NCBI GenBank assembly: GCA_037042915.1
Contig: CM073195.1
Span: 1,364,001-1,428,000, forward strand
Source: Auricularia sp. M13
Taxonomy: Eukaryota; Basidiomycota; Agaricomycetes; Auriculariales; Auriculariaceae
DNA: 64,000 bases
Direction: 5' to 3'
How positions within the stretch are numbered: position 1 is the first letter of the stretch; each line of letters begins with the position of its first letter. Below, piece by piece: positions 43,145 to 55,276 of this stretch. The notes below the pieces were generated by a model. That model was not told the DNA's origin, ran no database searches, and was given only the letters and a program-made list of their open reading frames with translations. The position numbers and the translations under genes were made by a program.

Positions 43145-45406
43145 GTGGACGGTCGGATTGGTGAGCACTCAGAACTGGCATTTGGGGTTTACCTGAGCCA
43201 TTTAGATCGTAGTGGCGCTCCTCATCAACTTAGCTGGCTCAAAGCAAGCAACGCACCCTCTTTAATTCTCTCGGGACTGACCCTTACCCTTCCCCAGGAT
43301 TTACGGAAAACTGGAAACTCGCTTTTCCATACTCAAGATGTTGACAATATTTACGGCTCGTACGTATACGCAGCTTCCTCCGTGGTTGGACTGTCTGCTG
43401 AGCCTATCCAGTGTTGTCCGGTGTTGTACTGGCCTTCATAGATCGTCCCACCGGGTATGGATTCCTCCCGCCGCGACGATACTCCCTTGATAACAGTATA
43501 CAAAGTCGTATCGCCTTTCGTTTCTGGCGCGACCCTGGGGCCTTCAACACTTATCGTTATCCCGGAGCACGAGGTCGCCTGTTTGGCATCTGGACAGTGC
43601 TGATACAGGTCTACACAGTCTTCATCCTTTGCAACCGATCTCTCATCGCTGTTCCCAGGCTTGCTTTTCGTATTTTGGTGCGGTGTTGTCGATCGAGTGA
43701 TATTACTCCCCTGATCCCGCGGACAGGTACTGAGGTATGCTGACTAGATCCCTTTGTGATATGGACTAAGCACTGACATCGTAAGGTAACTGTCATGGCT
43801 GTTGCTGAGGTGCGTGAATTTTGCTCTCAGCAGCCCAGTGCGTCACCGCGGTCGGCAGGTCAAGAACCCGAAAATCGTGAGGCTCACAGATCTCTGATGA
43901 TTCCGACTGTTAACAACCGCTCAGAGCATCCCGAAGGCCGCGCGCGGTATTTGGATCAGGATGTCAGGACGCTACGCATTCCTTGTGCGCAATTGCTAAC
44001 GTTCACCTCAGATCTTGTTTTTACGTTTTTGGCGTGTCAGTCGCCGCATCAGGCAGACGCAGGATACCTGCTGACCGTCTTTTAGTTTTGTGGCAGGCTT
44101 GCTGGTCCCATTCAACGACAAAAGATTGGGACCCGCATCTCAAGGCAAGACGGGCGAAGCATTCAAGTCACCGTTCGTAATCGGCTTCCTCGACTATGAC
44201 AACGGCAGAAACCATGCACGCATTGTGAGCCTTTCAGCCACTACCTTTCGGTGCTGCTAAACCATCGCAGGGCGCATACGTCTTTGCAGCCTTATTCGTA
44301 ATGTCTGCGCTATCTGCAGCCATCTCGGACATCTTCATCTCCTCGCGTTTCCTCTTCTTCATGAGTAAATGTGGACACGCTCCGCGCTGGTGCTCGCACG
44401 TCTGGAAAGGCGGCCGGAGACTGGGGATCGTCCCTTATGCAGGTGTGGCTGTTGCTGGCGCTTTCGCAACGCTCGCCTTCATGACGGCCGCGGACGCCGA
44501 ACAGGTCCGATATCGCGCCGTTCGAGTCTTTGAATAAAGCTGATGCAGCTATTCAGGCGTTTCACTGGTTATCTACGATGACGAGCACGGCAGCGCTCTG
44601 CTCATGGATTGGTATGATGTGGACATACGTAACGTGCGAGCAGTGACCACTGCCAATACGTATCCGCTGACTGTGGCTTGTAGATGGATCAGAGGACTGA
44701 AAACGGCAAGACGCGATCCAAGATTCAACGAATTCTTTAAGAAGTATGAGAAGCACATTCCACCTCTACACTGGTATCACGAACCGGTAGGTGGTGGAAG
44801 CGAACCAATCCTATGGCTATCCAGTTACTGATGTTTCGAACAGAGGGCGTGGTATGCATTGGCCATCTGCATTCTGATCCTGTTGCTCAACGGATGGTTA
44901 GCATCTCCGTACACAAGTTCAGCGTCTTTGCTCACACTTCTTTGCAGGGCCGTCTTCACTGTACCGGGACCGTGGATCGTCGGTACGCCATGCTTCTCAC
45001 TATGCTTCTGATTCAATTTCTCACGCGAGTTTCAGCGCGCGTTCCCGGTCAGCCCATACCACCCATCGACGCCGACATCGGGCCGCCAGTCCCAACCTTC
45101 GTTTCGTCCTATCTGCCAGTCGTGAGCCGCGCGTGCACGATATACCGCACCAACGACTCACGGATACCGCAGCCTTTCTTCCTCCTACTCGTCTTCGGCT
45201 ACAAGCTGATCAATCGCACGACAACCGTCACAACGGAGACTATGGTCGAAAACATGGCGTTGGAGTGGGACGAAGCCGACCGAGAGAGTACGGCCGCTCC
45301 GCAAACACCGCAGACGGGACCCAGCCTCAGGACGGAGCAGAGCACCAAGCTATCGCTGAGGACGATGCTTTCAAAGACCTACAAGACCTTCCGGGAGATC
45401 CTCTGA
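43145..45406 (+). CDS. probable multi-exon membrane protein, unknown; boundaries uncertain
   Basis: Several plus-strand stretches look like exons of one gene. One near 43.4-43.7 kb has LFGIWTVLIQVYTVFILC. One at 44283-44492 has YVFAALFVMSALSAAISDIF and LGIVPYAGVAVAGAFATL. One near 44570-44788 has GSALLMDWYDVDIRNV and KKYEKHIPPLHWYHEP. It then joins through introns at about 44789-44844 and 44894-44947 to RAWYALAICILILLLNGW and AVFTVPGPWIVG. A hydrophilic tail (ESTAAPQTPQTGPSLR) ends at 45406. Short GT-AG introns match the genome's style. The N-terminus, the exact exon list and the family are not resolved; the span given is approximate. It lies head to head with another membrane-protein gene and convergent with the peptidase gene. 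Confidence 0.4.
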
Positions 45407-45536
45407 ACAGCCCAAAGTTGAACGATGAAGCTCAGAGCAAGTCGGGTTTCCCGTGGCACCCGAACGTCAACGCAAAGACTGCAATAAAGCTTTCGTAATC
45501 CGTGTTTTGGATCTTACACTTCGCTATTCATTTGAT

Positions 45537-48500
45537 TCAAGAGTCCTTCGGCCCAGCACCAACGTGCAGGTTGAACCAGCGGAATACTTCCCAATGCCAC
45601 TTCAAGCTGCACCGCCAAGACCGCATATGAGCTCTCTCTCTAAAATCCTGACTGCAACAGAATGACGCACCTATTCTTGTGGTTCAGCACCCAGTGGTTC
45701 TCGTCGGGGAAAATCACAAGGCGCGACTTGATTCCACGGCTACACCGGCCGTCAGCAAGACTCCAGCGCGGGATACTCGAAAAGTAAACGGACCGCTGCA
45801 GCGCCTGGAACGCCGAGATGCCCTCCGTGTCGGGCAGGCGGTAGTCCTTGCTGCCATGCACGATCAGCATGGGCGTTTCCCACTTGCCGACGAGGCGCGC
45901 GGGGTTGAACCTGTTGGTGGTGGTGGTAGCAAATGAGTAAAACAAGGAACAGTTCGCGCGGCAGGGAAAAGCGCACTTCTCGGCGGTCTCGAAGCCCTCC
46001 TTCGTCCACGGCGGCGCGTTGAACTCTTGCTCGAACTATGAATTTGCAGCAGCGATCAGCAAGGGTACGAGCAGTTTGCCGCGGAACGCACGAAGAAGAG
46101 CTCATCCGTGACGTAGCCGTTGTACGTCGTGTCGAAGACCTACAGGTATTCATCGTGAGAAGACAAACGAGGAAAACGTTGTCAGCGGCGTACACCGTCG
46201 TGGCAGAAAAGCGCCTTGAAGCCGAGGTTCCACTCAGGATGTCCCGCAAGCCAGCTAGACAGTGGAAATGAGTTCCGGGTGGGCGAACGCCTATGTGCAG
46301 CACGCACTTGATGGCATATCCACCCCAGCTCGCGCCAGCTGCCACTGCGCGGTCAAAGTCGATCTAACGGCCGCCATGAGCTTGAAAGTCGGAGCGTAGA
46401 AGCACGTCAGACGAACCTGAGGGTAGTTCTCCTTGACGTACGCCCACCCCTTGCGCAGGTCGTCGAACGGCCGGCCGCCCCAGTCGCCGCTGATGGCGTC
46501 CACGAAGTCCTGGCCGTACGTCGTCGAGCCCGCCGGGTTTATCATGATCACGACGTATCCCTGCTGCGCCCACACTGGCCGTTGACGGATGCGAGTGAGT
46601 ACAACTACGCGTAGCAGCCGGGCAGGAGAGCAACAGCTACGAGCGGGACGCACCGTTGGGGTTCCAGCGCGTGCTCCAGTTATCCTCCCACGCGCTCTGC
46701 GGTCCGCCGTGGATGAGGAGCACAACGGGCCACTTCTTCTTGTCTCCCTTGTCGTACCCAGGCGGGCGGACTGCCCAACCATGCACTTTCGCGCCCTTCG
46801 CGCCGTCGAACCAGAACTCCTCGCCGGCATCGAGCTTCTTCGGCGCGAGCGCCTCGAGCGCAAAGTCCGTGAGCTGCTCGAGGGCGTAGCCCTCCGCCGC
46901 GCCGCGTGCGAGCTCGTACGCGCCCGTGACGGGCTGGAACGCCTTCTTTCCCGGCGCCAGGGAGGAGGCGGGGCGCAGGACGAAGGCGTTGTTCGGCCCG
47001 CGCAAGGAGGACTGCGTGAAGACGAGCCGGCCGTCCGCGCCGGCGCGCTGCACGGCGCTGGCGTAGTGCTCGTGCGTCAGGCGCGCGGGCGTCGCGTCCT
47101 TGGCGACCGAGTGGCGTTTGCGCGTCTGGGTGAACGTCTCGGCGGACGGCGTCGGCGGCAGGGCGAGCGCGAAGACGCGCGTGCGCGCGTGCTCGCCCGT
47201 CGCGAGGATCAGCTGCGCGTCGTCGTGCGAGAACTGCGCAGCGTGAGCGTGCGGGTTGGAGAGAATGTCGGGCGACTCACGAGGATCTCGGACGGGCTGA
47301 GCGGCCACTGCGCCGCGAGCTGGAACTGCACGTCCTCGGTAAAGTCGTGCACGATGATCTGCGCCTTGTCCGCCTCCGCGCCGTCCTTGGCGAGCTCGAG
47401 CCACGCGACTTTCGAGCCGGACACGCTGAACACCGGGCTGTGTGTCGCGCCTTGCTTTCCCGAGGTCAGATGAATGGGAGAACCGCCTTCGACGGGGACA
47501 ACGTATATCTGCGCATTGTCAGCACTGTGAATTAGACATTAGGGGGTATCATAGCGAGCTCGCAACGCCGTGCACTTCGTCGTTACAAAGTACTGAAACC
47601 CATGCAACAGTGCATGGTTTGTGCACGTATCATGGCAAGAATGATGGAAAATGCCATGATTTGCTGAGATGGTGCTGCGAGTTTCGTTGCGAGTGGGTCT
47701 TGCGACCCGTTGTGGCTTTCGTTGCGAGCACTGTGATACCCCCTATTAACGCACATACGAACATTCTGTCGCGTGTGCCATGCCGGCTGGACGTCCGGGT
47801 CCTTCGCGGTGTAGACAATGTGCGTGTTGGACACGTCAAAGTCGTCCGTGCCGCCGAACGGCTCTACGGGGGTGTGCTAAGGCAGCATGAGCGTGCGAAA
47901 TGGCGCGACCGATGGGTGCTCTCACGTGATCGGTGTCCTTGAGCACCGAGTTGAACGTCTGGCCGAGCACGAACCGGCCGTCGTCGCCCTTGGTAATGCG
48001 CACGCTGAACAGCGACGGCCGTTTGGGCAGCCGGAACGTGTCCCAGTGCCGGACGAACGTCTCCTCGTACACCAGCGCCGTCGTGCCGCGCTCCTTCCAC
48101 GCGTCGTCCTGCTGCTTCACCGTCGCGAGGTCGCGGTCCGCGTACACGTCCGCGGAGAACGCCAGCCAGCGGCCGTCCGGGCTCGTCTTGAAGTTGGCGA
48201 CGTCGACGTCGGGAAAGTTGCCCACGACGTAGGGCTCCTCTGCTGCGCTCAGTGTCCCCGGCTCGGTGCTGTACTCGACGCTGCGCGCCAGCAGCTGCGG
48301 CGGCTGGTCGTCTGCTGGCCGCACGACGTGCCCGATGGTGCGCGCATCGAGCCAGAACGCGTCGCCGCCGCGCGCGAGCGGCACCTCGAACGGGCTAGCG
48401 GCGCTGTCGACGCTGGCAATCCACAGCGTCTTCTTGTTCCTATTAGATTCACATTAATTTTGTTCTTCTGGATAGTACATGGCAACGCACTTGGACTCGG

Positions 48501-48714
48501 CGGTATCGTACGTGCTAACCGGCACAACGACGAGCTGGCCGTCAGGGCTCACTGCGGCCGAGCCCGGGCGCGGGAGCGCGACTAGGTCCTGCGGCGAGAA
48601 GACGGCGTCGCCGGTCTTGAACGCATAGTCAAGCGCGTCGGTGGCCGGAGCGGTGGGCATGAGGGGCACCTGGCTCGACGAGAGCAGCAACGAGATGTTC
48701 TGGGCGAACCGCAT
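45537..48714 (-). CDS. S9 prolyl oligopeptidase family, dipeptidyl-peptidase 5-like
   Basis: A serine peptidase that removes dipeptides from peptide N-termini, normally secreted in fungi. ATG 48714 gives MRFAQNISLLLSSSQVPLMP; a secretion signal is weak, so an upstream exon or an intracellular form is possible. The first part is a beta-propeller (SPDGQLVVVPVSTYD, SPDGRWLAFSADVYADRDL). The catalytic domain has VVLLIHGGPQSAWEDNWSTR, GYVVIMINPAGSTTYGQDF and the nucleophile motif GASWGGY near 46330. The acid is in HGSKDYRLP near 45860 and the His in ENHWVLNHKN near 45690. The end, LKWHWEVFRWFNLHVGAGPK, fits the family. About eight short introns. The intron at 47519-47762 holds a MITE. The catalytic triad is complete, so the gene looks functional. 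Confidence 0.9.
47542..47743. mobile_element. 202-bp MITE inside a dipeptidyl-peptidase intron
   Basis: The terminal inverted repeats are GGGGGTATCATAG.. and its counterpart CTGTGATACCCCC, continuing to CTCGCAACG/CGTTGCGAG, about 25 bp. TA flanks each end (47540-47541, 47744-47745). Without it and one TA, the host intron would be 40 nt, the normal size here. Internal hairpins (CCATGCA/TGCATGG and ATCATGGCA/TGCCATGAT) add secondary structure. No coding capacity. Confidence 0.85.
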
Positions 48715-48966
48715 GGCTGCGATCCGGCTCAGCTTCGAGGCGGAAGACAGGTGCGGAGTCCACGCGCCAGCCCATGCTCCCGGGCAATCGCAGTCTTGCA
48801 GAGCGTCACAGAAATCATGTTTACTGGATTATACAACCTGAGCCAGAAACCACACAAGATATCATAATAAATAACTGTAAGTAAAGGAGTGTAATCCCAT
48901 GTCGTGCGTACAACGAGCGTCTCAGGGGCGCAAAGCAGGGCGACAGCGAGCGTGGACGCGTGCAGA

Positions 48967-50399
48967 CTATTGCACGGCGTTGTTGTTCTTCAGAAGCGTG
49001 TCGTACCACGCGTCGTACGGGTGGTTCGTCGCGGGGTAGTTGACGAGCGGCGTCGTCGCGCGGCTCGCAGAGTCAAAGTCCCACCCGCGCACGATCTTGC
49101 CGGCATTGCGCGCGTTGACCAGGAAGCTGGTGTCCGTCGCGGTTGCGGCGTAGAAGATCGCGCCGTCCTGCAGCTCGGCGCTGTTGCCCGCCTGGAACTC
49201 GACGAAGAAGAGCTGCTCGTACGCGATGCGGCGGCCGACGACGGACCCGGCGGACGTGACGAGCTTGCCCGCCGAGTCCTTGTACACCTTGATGCCGTTG
49301 TTCTCGGACTTGTTGAACTGGCCGTCCGACGTCTTGCCGTTCCCGCTCCACGCGACGGACGACGCGCCGGTGTCGAGCTTGCCCGTCCACTGCCAGTTCT
49401 GGCTGTTGTTCTGGCTCTTGTGGATCTCGCGCACCGTGCTGGCGTCCGTGAAGGCCACCGACGGGTTTACGCCGTCGTCGTACTTCGCGCTCGGCGACCA
49501 TGTGATCTCGCCGGTGGCGGCGTCGACACGGCCGACGTGGTACCACAGCTGCGTGAGGACGGAGCCCTGGTGCACCTCGACAAGCCAGCCGTCATCGTTG
49601 AGCGCGACCGCGGGCGTCTTGCCCGTATCGTACTTGCCGTGGCGCAGCCATGTGACGCTTCCGTCGCTGTTTATCTTGCCGCTCCAGTACCACAGGTTGC
49701 TGCCGCCGTCGTCGTGCACCTGCCAACGCCAGCCACATCAGATATCTCCCGCGCGGGATCATTCATGTGTCATCCCCCGCGCACCTCGACGATCTGTCCT
49801 TTCGAGTTGCGTGCGATGGCGGGGTTGGAGCCCGTGTCGGACTTGTACTGCGAGCGTGTCGTCGCGTCGCCCGACATGATGGGCACGATTTTCCCGCGCA
49901 GCGCGTCGACGCTGGGCAGCCCGGCCGGCGCCTGGTCCGCCCTGAGCAAGCGGGTCCCAAACGCGTCCTTGAGACGCTGGTTGAGCGCGGCGAGGTTGCC
50001 GGCGGCGAAGTTGGCGTTGTCCGTGAGGTCGTCCTTGACGTCGAGCGCGAGCGCAATCGGCGCGTGCGTGGGGTGCGCGGCGGACCAGTCGTTGACGACC
50101 TTGAGCCAGTCGCGCAAGTTGTTCGACGCCGGGTTGCCCGCGGCGTGCTCGACGGCGTTGCCGGGCTCGTTGTGGCCGACGCCGTAGTCGCCGTTGGTGC
50201 CGTAGCCGTTGTCGTGGATGTCGAACTCGATGAAGCGCACGCCGTGGTCGAGCTGGTACGGGATCGTGTCCTTGGCGCCGTCGACGTTGCCGCTGTAGCT
50301 GTTGTGCGTCGCCCGGAACGTCGCCGACGCGAACGACTGGTCGGCGAGCACGCCCCGCAGAGAGAGCGCCGCGACGGACGCGAGAAGAAATGAGAGCAT
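48967..50399 (-). CDS. secreted PI-PLC X-domain protein with C-terminal repeat domain
   Basis: ATG 50399 starts a clear signal peptide (MLSFLLASVAALSLRGVLA). The N-terminal domain resembles bacterial-type phosphatidylinositol-specific PLC: TFRATHNSYSGNVDG (first catalytic His), HGVRFIEFDIHDNGYGT and DYGVGHNEPGN (second His), then DWLKVVNDWSAAHPTH and LALDVKD. The second exon (from about 49720) has repeated sheets with a W-x-pattern (LWYWSGKINSDGSVTWLRHG, QLWYHVGRVDAATGEITW, WQWTGKLDTGASSVAWSGNG), suggesting a small propeller or lectin-like domain. It ends with YDAWYDTLLKNNNAVQ. It is unrelated in detail to the PLC-like gene at 4.6 kb: no GPI tail, different introns. Both catalytic His are present. 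The fusion to a repeat domain suggests binding to a substrate surface. Confidence 0.8.
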
Positions 50400-52303
50400 C
50401 GTGTGCGACTCGGGGAATGCGCGCTGTCCTGCTGCACGGGAGATCGTATATATATATGGCGCAAGCCAAGTTCCAGTGAACAGCATCAGATCCTGGCAAT
50501 GCGGGATCAGTCCCTGTGATCCATGGCACCTCCGCCACACGTGTGCGTTTGTGGGCCGCCGAGAACCAGCGGCGACGGCGCCGACCGTTCTGAAGCTCGA
50601 AACAGGTGAGAAAGCATGCCAGAAAGCATGTGGGCACAGTCGCAATATGCCGGTGCATACCCAATATTGGCTTGCAGCACACTGCCACATGGATCAGCCG
50701 ATCCAATGGAAACCGCACGTTCGTCACCCCCGGTGCTCTCAGGCGATACAGGATGCTACAGTTTGTCTGCTTCAGTGCTGAATGCATTATGCTGTAGCGA
50801 AATCTTTCTCATTTCGTCTCAGCTCCTTGTTGCTGTCAGCTCAGCATCCGAGGGTGATCCTCTCACTAGATGTGCGCAGCACCAGCTCGGCAAGCATTCT
50901 ACCCCGCGCAAAGCGGAGGCAGAGGAGCACAAAGATCTTTGTATGACAGTCTGAGTGCCCCAGCCGAGGCACATTCCAACAAATTTCGCGCATTGGCAGC
51001 ACTGCGCAATTTGAGCCAGGGTCGCCGCCGCGATGACGCAGAGAGAACGATTGCTCATTGCTCACGCGGGTCGCCAGAAGAGAGACAAGCATGCTAGCAG
51101 TGCTTCCACGCGGGGGGAATGCGGGTAGCGTGCCTCGCACCTAGCAACAGAACGTCGAGCTGGGCACCGAGAGTAAACAGGCTGCTAGCAAAGCGTCAGA
51201 GCCTTTCCTGCCTCGTCACCGGTCAGAAGCACCGCGTGGGAATAGTCCAGGAGCCAGCCCGAGGATGCACCACTTCTATGCGCCACAGAAAAGAAGTCAG
51301 AAGGCGTTGGCAGTCATCAAAGTCAGAGCTCTTCGGCGCGCGAAAAAAGCATCCATGGCCAACAAGCTGGCTCGCGTAGTCCAAGATTTCGTGATAAGTG
51401 ACTTGATTCAGCACAGTCGTAGAGCCGAAATGAGTTCGGGGACCAACACGGCTCAGAGGGGAAAATTTACGGTGCCGGCGTCGCTATCGCAGGGGTTTGT
51501 TTTGTACACTGAGGTGTTGAATTGAGCCGACGCACGTTCCTTCGTACACAACCCCAACATCCTATAACACCTTCGGGAGAAGAAAAGCACCGGGCGACGC
51601 TTCGGCAGCCAGCGCTTCGTACGAGGGTTCGAGCATTATGTCGAGGCGCCGGCGCGATTCCAAAGTAGCAAGAACGGCTAAACGAGGGCTCCACCTAGCA
51701 CTTGCAGGGATGCCGATAGAACAACCAGGAAACACACATTGAATGTTTCATGTCTGGAAGATCAAGAGATGCCCCAAACGGTTTGCGCCAGGTTGAGTGC
51801 CGGGAGTCACGCTCGATTCGTGGAAGTCCTGAACTTGCAGCAAGTCAGAGCACGTCCTCCGGTATGGCACCAACAAGAGGGATAGAAGAGAGGCAAGGCA
51901 GAGGGCAGCAGTCACCGGAAACGAGCGCCATGGGGTCAATCACAATTACGAAGTTCGACGTCCCGAAGCGACCAAAGGCGAACATGCAACCAGGTAGCTT
52001 AGAAAGAAAAAATATCTGAAAGAATACTCGTGCAGCTGTGCGTCGCGTCGTCCAGATCCAAGCATTGCATCGCACGCGAACGAAACCGGGTCTGAGACAC
52101 GGCGGCGAAAGGATGCCAACAGCAAGCAGGGCGAGAGAATCCGAGTCCGCTGAAAACGCAAACGCAAACTATTCCGTAGGAGCCCACAGCAAGAGTTCCA
52201 CGAATTCAGATTTAACCGATTCTGGTTTGTAATTAATCAGCAAGCAGGACGAGGTTCGAGACGAAGATGCGGAAATTGCCGTACGCTCTCTTCCGCGCGC
52301 GCA
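50400..52303. other. intergenic, no gene recognised
   Basis: About 1.9 kb between divergent genes. Short frames occur on both strands at chance length. No repeat pairs or RNA gene signals noticed. Confidence 0.5.
50447..50457 (-). promoter_or_regulatory. TATA-like box of the secreted PI-PLC-like gene
   Basis: A perfect TATATATATA tract lies about 50 nt upstream of the ATG at 50399 on the minus strand. The spacing is plausible for a core promoter; inferred only. Confidence 0.45.
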
Positions 52304-53408
52304 ATGCAGCCACCCGGACAGCCCCTGAGCGAGAAAGCCAAAGGCAAGCAGCGCGCCGTCGACCCAGAGCCCGCAACCGCGCCGGAGACCGAGGAAGACG
52401 TGACGACTCCGCACCGCGACGTGCTCGTGCGGTTCTCCGAGGGCGCGCACGACCTGCTCATCCCCGTCACGCGCGCCGACACCGTGCGCGATATTAAGCG
52501 CCAGGTAAGTTCCGTTTATTCAGGTGATTTGTTTTGTGCGGGTGAATATATGCTGACCAGGGCTTTGGAATTTTTGTAGATTCGAAACCAGCGGCCGTTA
52601 CTCGAACGACGGCGGCTGAAGCTCATCCACGCCGGCCGGCTGCTCGTGGACGGCACGCACGTGCTGGACTACCTGCAAACGCTCGAGGCGCGCTCGGACA
52701 AAGACAATGACCAGGCTAAGGACAAGGGCCAGCGCAAGCCAGTGTGGCTGCAGTGCTCCGTTGGCGCGCGGCTCGAGCCGCACGAGGAGGACGACGGCGC
52801 GCTGCACGCGGGCGCGCAGGGCGCCGTCAGCAGGCAGCCGCGCGGCTTCGACCGCCTCGCCGCGGCCGGCCTGACCGACGCGGAGATCGCGAGCCTGCGC
52901 GCGCAGTTCCATAGCTCGCCGCAGGAGCTGGGCGACATGGGCTCTGGCGGCGGCACTGTGCTCAATGAGGAAGAACGTCAGTTTCATTCCCTCTCTGTCC
53001 TCTCTCCAAGAGCTCATCTCTGATTATTTCTTCTTGATGTTGTAGTGGAAGACCAGGCGAGAACGCTGGAGGAACGCTGGATCGACACGCACGACAACGG
53101 GGGTGACATGAACGTCACGGGCTCCTCGAGCTCGGTCGGCGCGACCGTCGTGCAGGGCCTGCTCGTCGGCTTTTTCTTTCCGCTGCTTCCGTTCTTTTTC
53201 ATGCGCGAGGCGCGGCCACCCGCGTTTTGGTCTGACGGACGCGGCACGCCGCGAATGGGCAGCGTCGTGTTTTCGTGAGTCTTCTCCCCGCCGAGATTTT
53301 GTAGGATTGATTAATGGATTTCTGAATAGACGGAGAATGCAAGTCGCTGTGGTCATGGGTTTCCTACTCAACCTCAGCTTTGGTTTATGGCGTTACTTGT
53401 CCTCGTAA
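52304..53408 (+). CDS. dsc3: Dsc3-like subunit of the Golgi Dsc E3 ubiquitin ligase
   Basis: The Dsc complex ubiquitinates membrane proteins in the Golgi and in some yeasts activates SREBP; Dsc3 gives it a ubiquitin-like domain. ATG 52304 begins MQPPGQPLSEKAKGKQRAVD. The ubiquitin-like domain spans DVLVRFSEGAHDLLIPVTRA to RLKLIHAGRLLVDGTHVLDY, across an intron (about 52504-52579). The family's second domain is GFDRLAAAGLTDAEIASLRA followed by QFHSSPQELGD. Two hydrophobic segments at the end (VVQGLLVGFFFPLLPFFFM and VAVVMGFLLNLSFGLW) anchor it in the membrane. Four exons; the last begins RRMQVAVV and stops at 53408. All expected parts are present in order, about 290 residues. Confidence 0.88.
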
Positions 53409-53828
53409 CACCTCGGATCTGTTCATCGTCAGACGCGTCCAACACTTTGGATAGAACATAACAGCAGTATGTATATACATAATACAATTCTCTTGGGTGG
53501 GGTTGTTGTTCTGCATCGCCTTGCACCGCAGCGCCGTAACACCCCTACAGTCAGACATACATAAACCCCGGACAATAGCCCGTCGGCGCGTAGTTCCTTT
53601 GTTCTCCCATTCTCCCTCGGAGCGTTGAGACGGTGTTGTTCTCCGAGCCAATTCAAGATGCTCTTAAGCGTGATGCCGAGCAGGACGAGGAACCCCGGCT
53701 CCCGCCGGACGCGAGCCCTCCCTCCTCAGCACGCCAGCTAGCCATTCTGGGCGCACCGTAGTCCCTCGTTTTACCCCCGTACCATATTCGCCCCTCACGA
53801 ACCCGCAACGACGACTACGACGGCGACG
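53409..53828. other. intergenic, no gene recognised
   Basis: A 420-bp spacer between two plus-strand genes, presumably 3' flank and promoter. Pyrimidine-rich patches near 53.6 kb. No gene seen. Confidence 0.5.
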
Positions 53829-55276
53829 ATGCGCAGCAGCTCGACGTTGAGCTTGGGCTTCCTTCTTTGCATGCAGGCGGCGGCGCCGGCGAGCGCCAGC
53901 CCGTTCTGGCGGCGCGCGGACGCGCAGCAGCAGCGGGTCAAGACGGACACGGGCTACGTCTCCCCGCTCGACAAGGGCGGGTCCATGCTCACTGTGCGTC
54001 GCCGGCCAGCTCGAGATTGCTTGCCTGCTTGCTCATCGAGATGGACCTCCTGCAGGCCGTCCACAACACGTTCCCCGCGGGCCTGGGCGAGCCGCTCAAC
54101 ATCATAATATCCGCCAACTCGGACGCGCAGGTGCTCGTCGACTCGCCCAATAACGGCGGCCTGAGGAATTACTGGCTGTGAGTATCCGCGCGTGCCTTGG
54201 AATATTGTGACGTGATCACTCCACGGACCACCACCACCCGTGGTTATCGGCTCCTCGTGCTTTGCGTGCATGCATGCATCCGCAGGGACCGAAAATCTTG
54301 GCTATTATTTTCGTGCACGTAACGACTGTTTACGATGCCAGCGAGGCTCTTGTCTAATCAGGGCTGCGCCTACTGCTTCCTCTTACACATGCCAACGGGT
54401 GTACCTTCCCTTGTCTAACGCTATCCTTTCCCAGATCGTTACGGTTCGCAGGCGAATGTCTGGGCCAGCATCTGGGCGACCACCAAGCGGCTAATCTTGG
54501 CGACGGCAACGGGTTCAGTGCGTCTTCAATGACTTGCTCGGCGGTGGCGCTGGCCGTCTGACGCCTCTTCGCACGCAGAGAACGAAACCGCCGTTATGCG
54601 GTTCGACTATGACGATCCGTATCTCGGGACGTGCCAGGAGACCATCAAGGGTGGCAACCACTTCCGCTACTGGACGCAGGACGGCAAGGAGGCCAACACG
54701 TGAGTCGTCAGCACTATATCAAATCCTGCAGCGCGCTCATTTATACGTTTAATTTCAGCGGCGCGGTGTTTATGGCAGCCTCGTCCGAGAAGCCGGCAGC
54801 AGGTGCGTGCTCAGCGTGCCCCTGTTCCTCCTATGCAAGCGGCCAAGCCTAAATCGCGATCGCCAGATAACCACGACATCATCCCGAACGGGTACAACAT
54901 CGGGCGGGACTGGATCGTCGGGAACGCGACGGGCGGGCACGATCTCATCCCGACGGACTCGCTGAAAGACGGCGACTCGTTCGTCGGGAGCACCGTCTTC
55001 AACGGGTACACGTACCAGACGACGGCGACGTACGTCGGCGGCCTGCTGAAGAACGCCAGCGACGGGATCAACCACTTCCAGAACGTGCCCGTGAACGGCC
55101 GGCCGGCGATCGATGGCCTCGTCGCCGTGCTGCAGGTCCGCATCACCAACACGCCCACCGGCGCGCCGAAGCCCAGCGGCGGCGGCGAGGGCGCGGCGCA
55201 GCGCGTAAGCTCGCGGTGGGCGCTTGGGTGCGCGGTGCTCGTGGCGCTTGTGGGCGGCGCGTGGACTCTGTGGTAG
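53829..55276 (+). CDS. secreted, probably GPI-anchored protein, unknown function
   Basis: ATG 53829 starts a signal peptide (LSLGFLLCMQAAAPASAS), then VKTDTGYVSPLDKGGSMLT. After an intron comes AVHNTFPAGLGEPLNIIISA and NSDAQVLVDSPNNGGLRNYW. A long intron (about 54179-54435) precedes SLRFAGECLGQHLGDHQAAN. Further exons give YDDPYLGTCQETIKGGNHFR and YWTQDGKEANT. The last exon carries NHDIIPNGYNIGRDWIVGNA and TYQTTATYVGGLLKNASDG, a Gly/Ser-rich linker and a hydrophobic end (RWALGCAVLVALVGGAWTLW), typical of a GPI-anchor signal. Paired Cys (ECLG, GTCQ) may form a disulphide. This looks like a conserved basidiomycete wall protein of unknown role. About five introns; small exons less certain. Confidence 0.75.

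Noticed and set aside
46589-47473. 294-codon plus-strand frame
   Set aside because: Antisense to the peptidase catalytic domain; Arg/Glu-rich shadow composition.
48904-50187. 427-codon plus-strand frame
   Set aside because: Antisense to the secreted PI-PLC-like gene, which has signal peptide, catalytic motifs and a TATA-like element.
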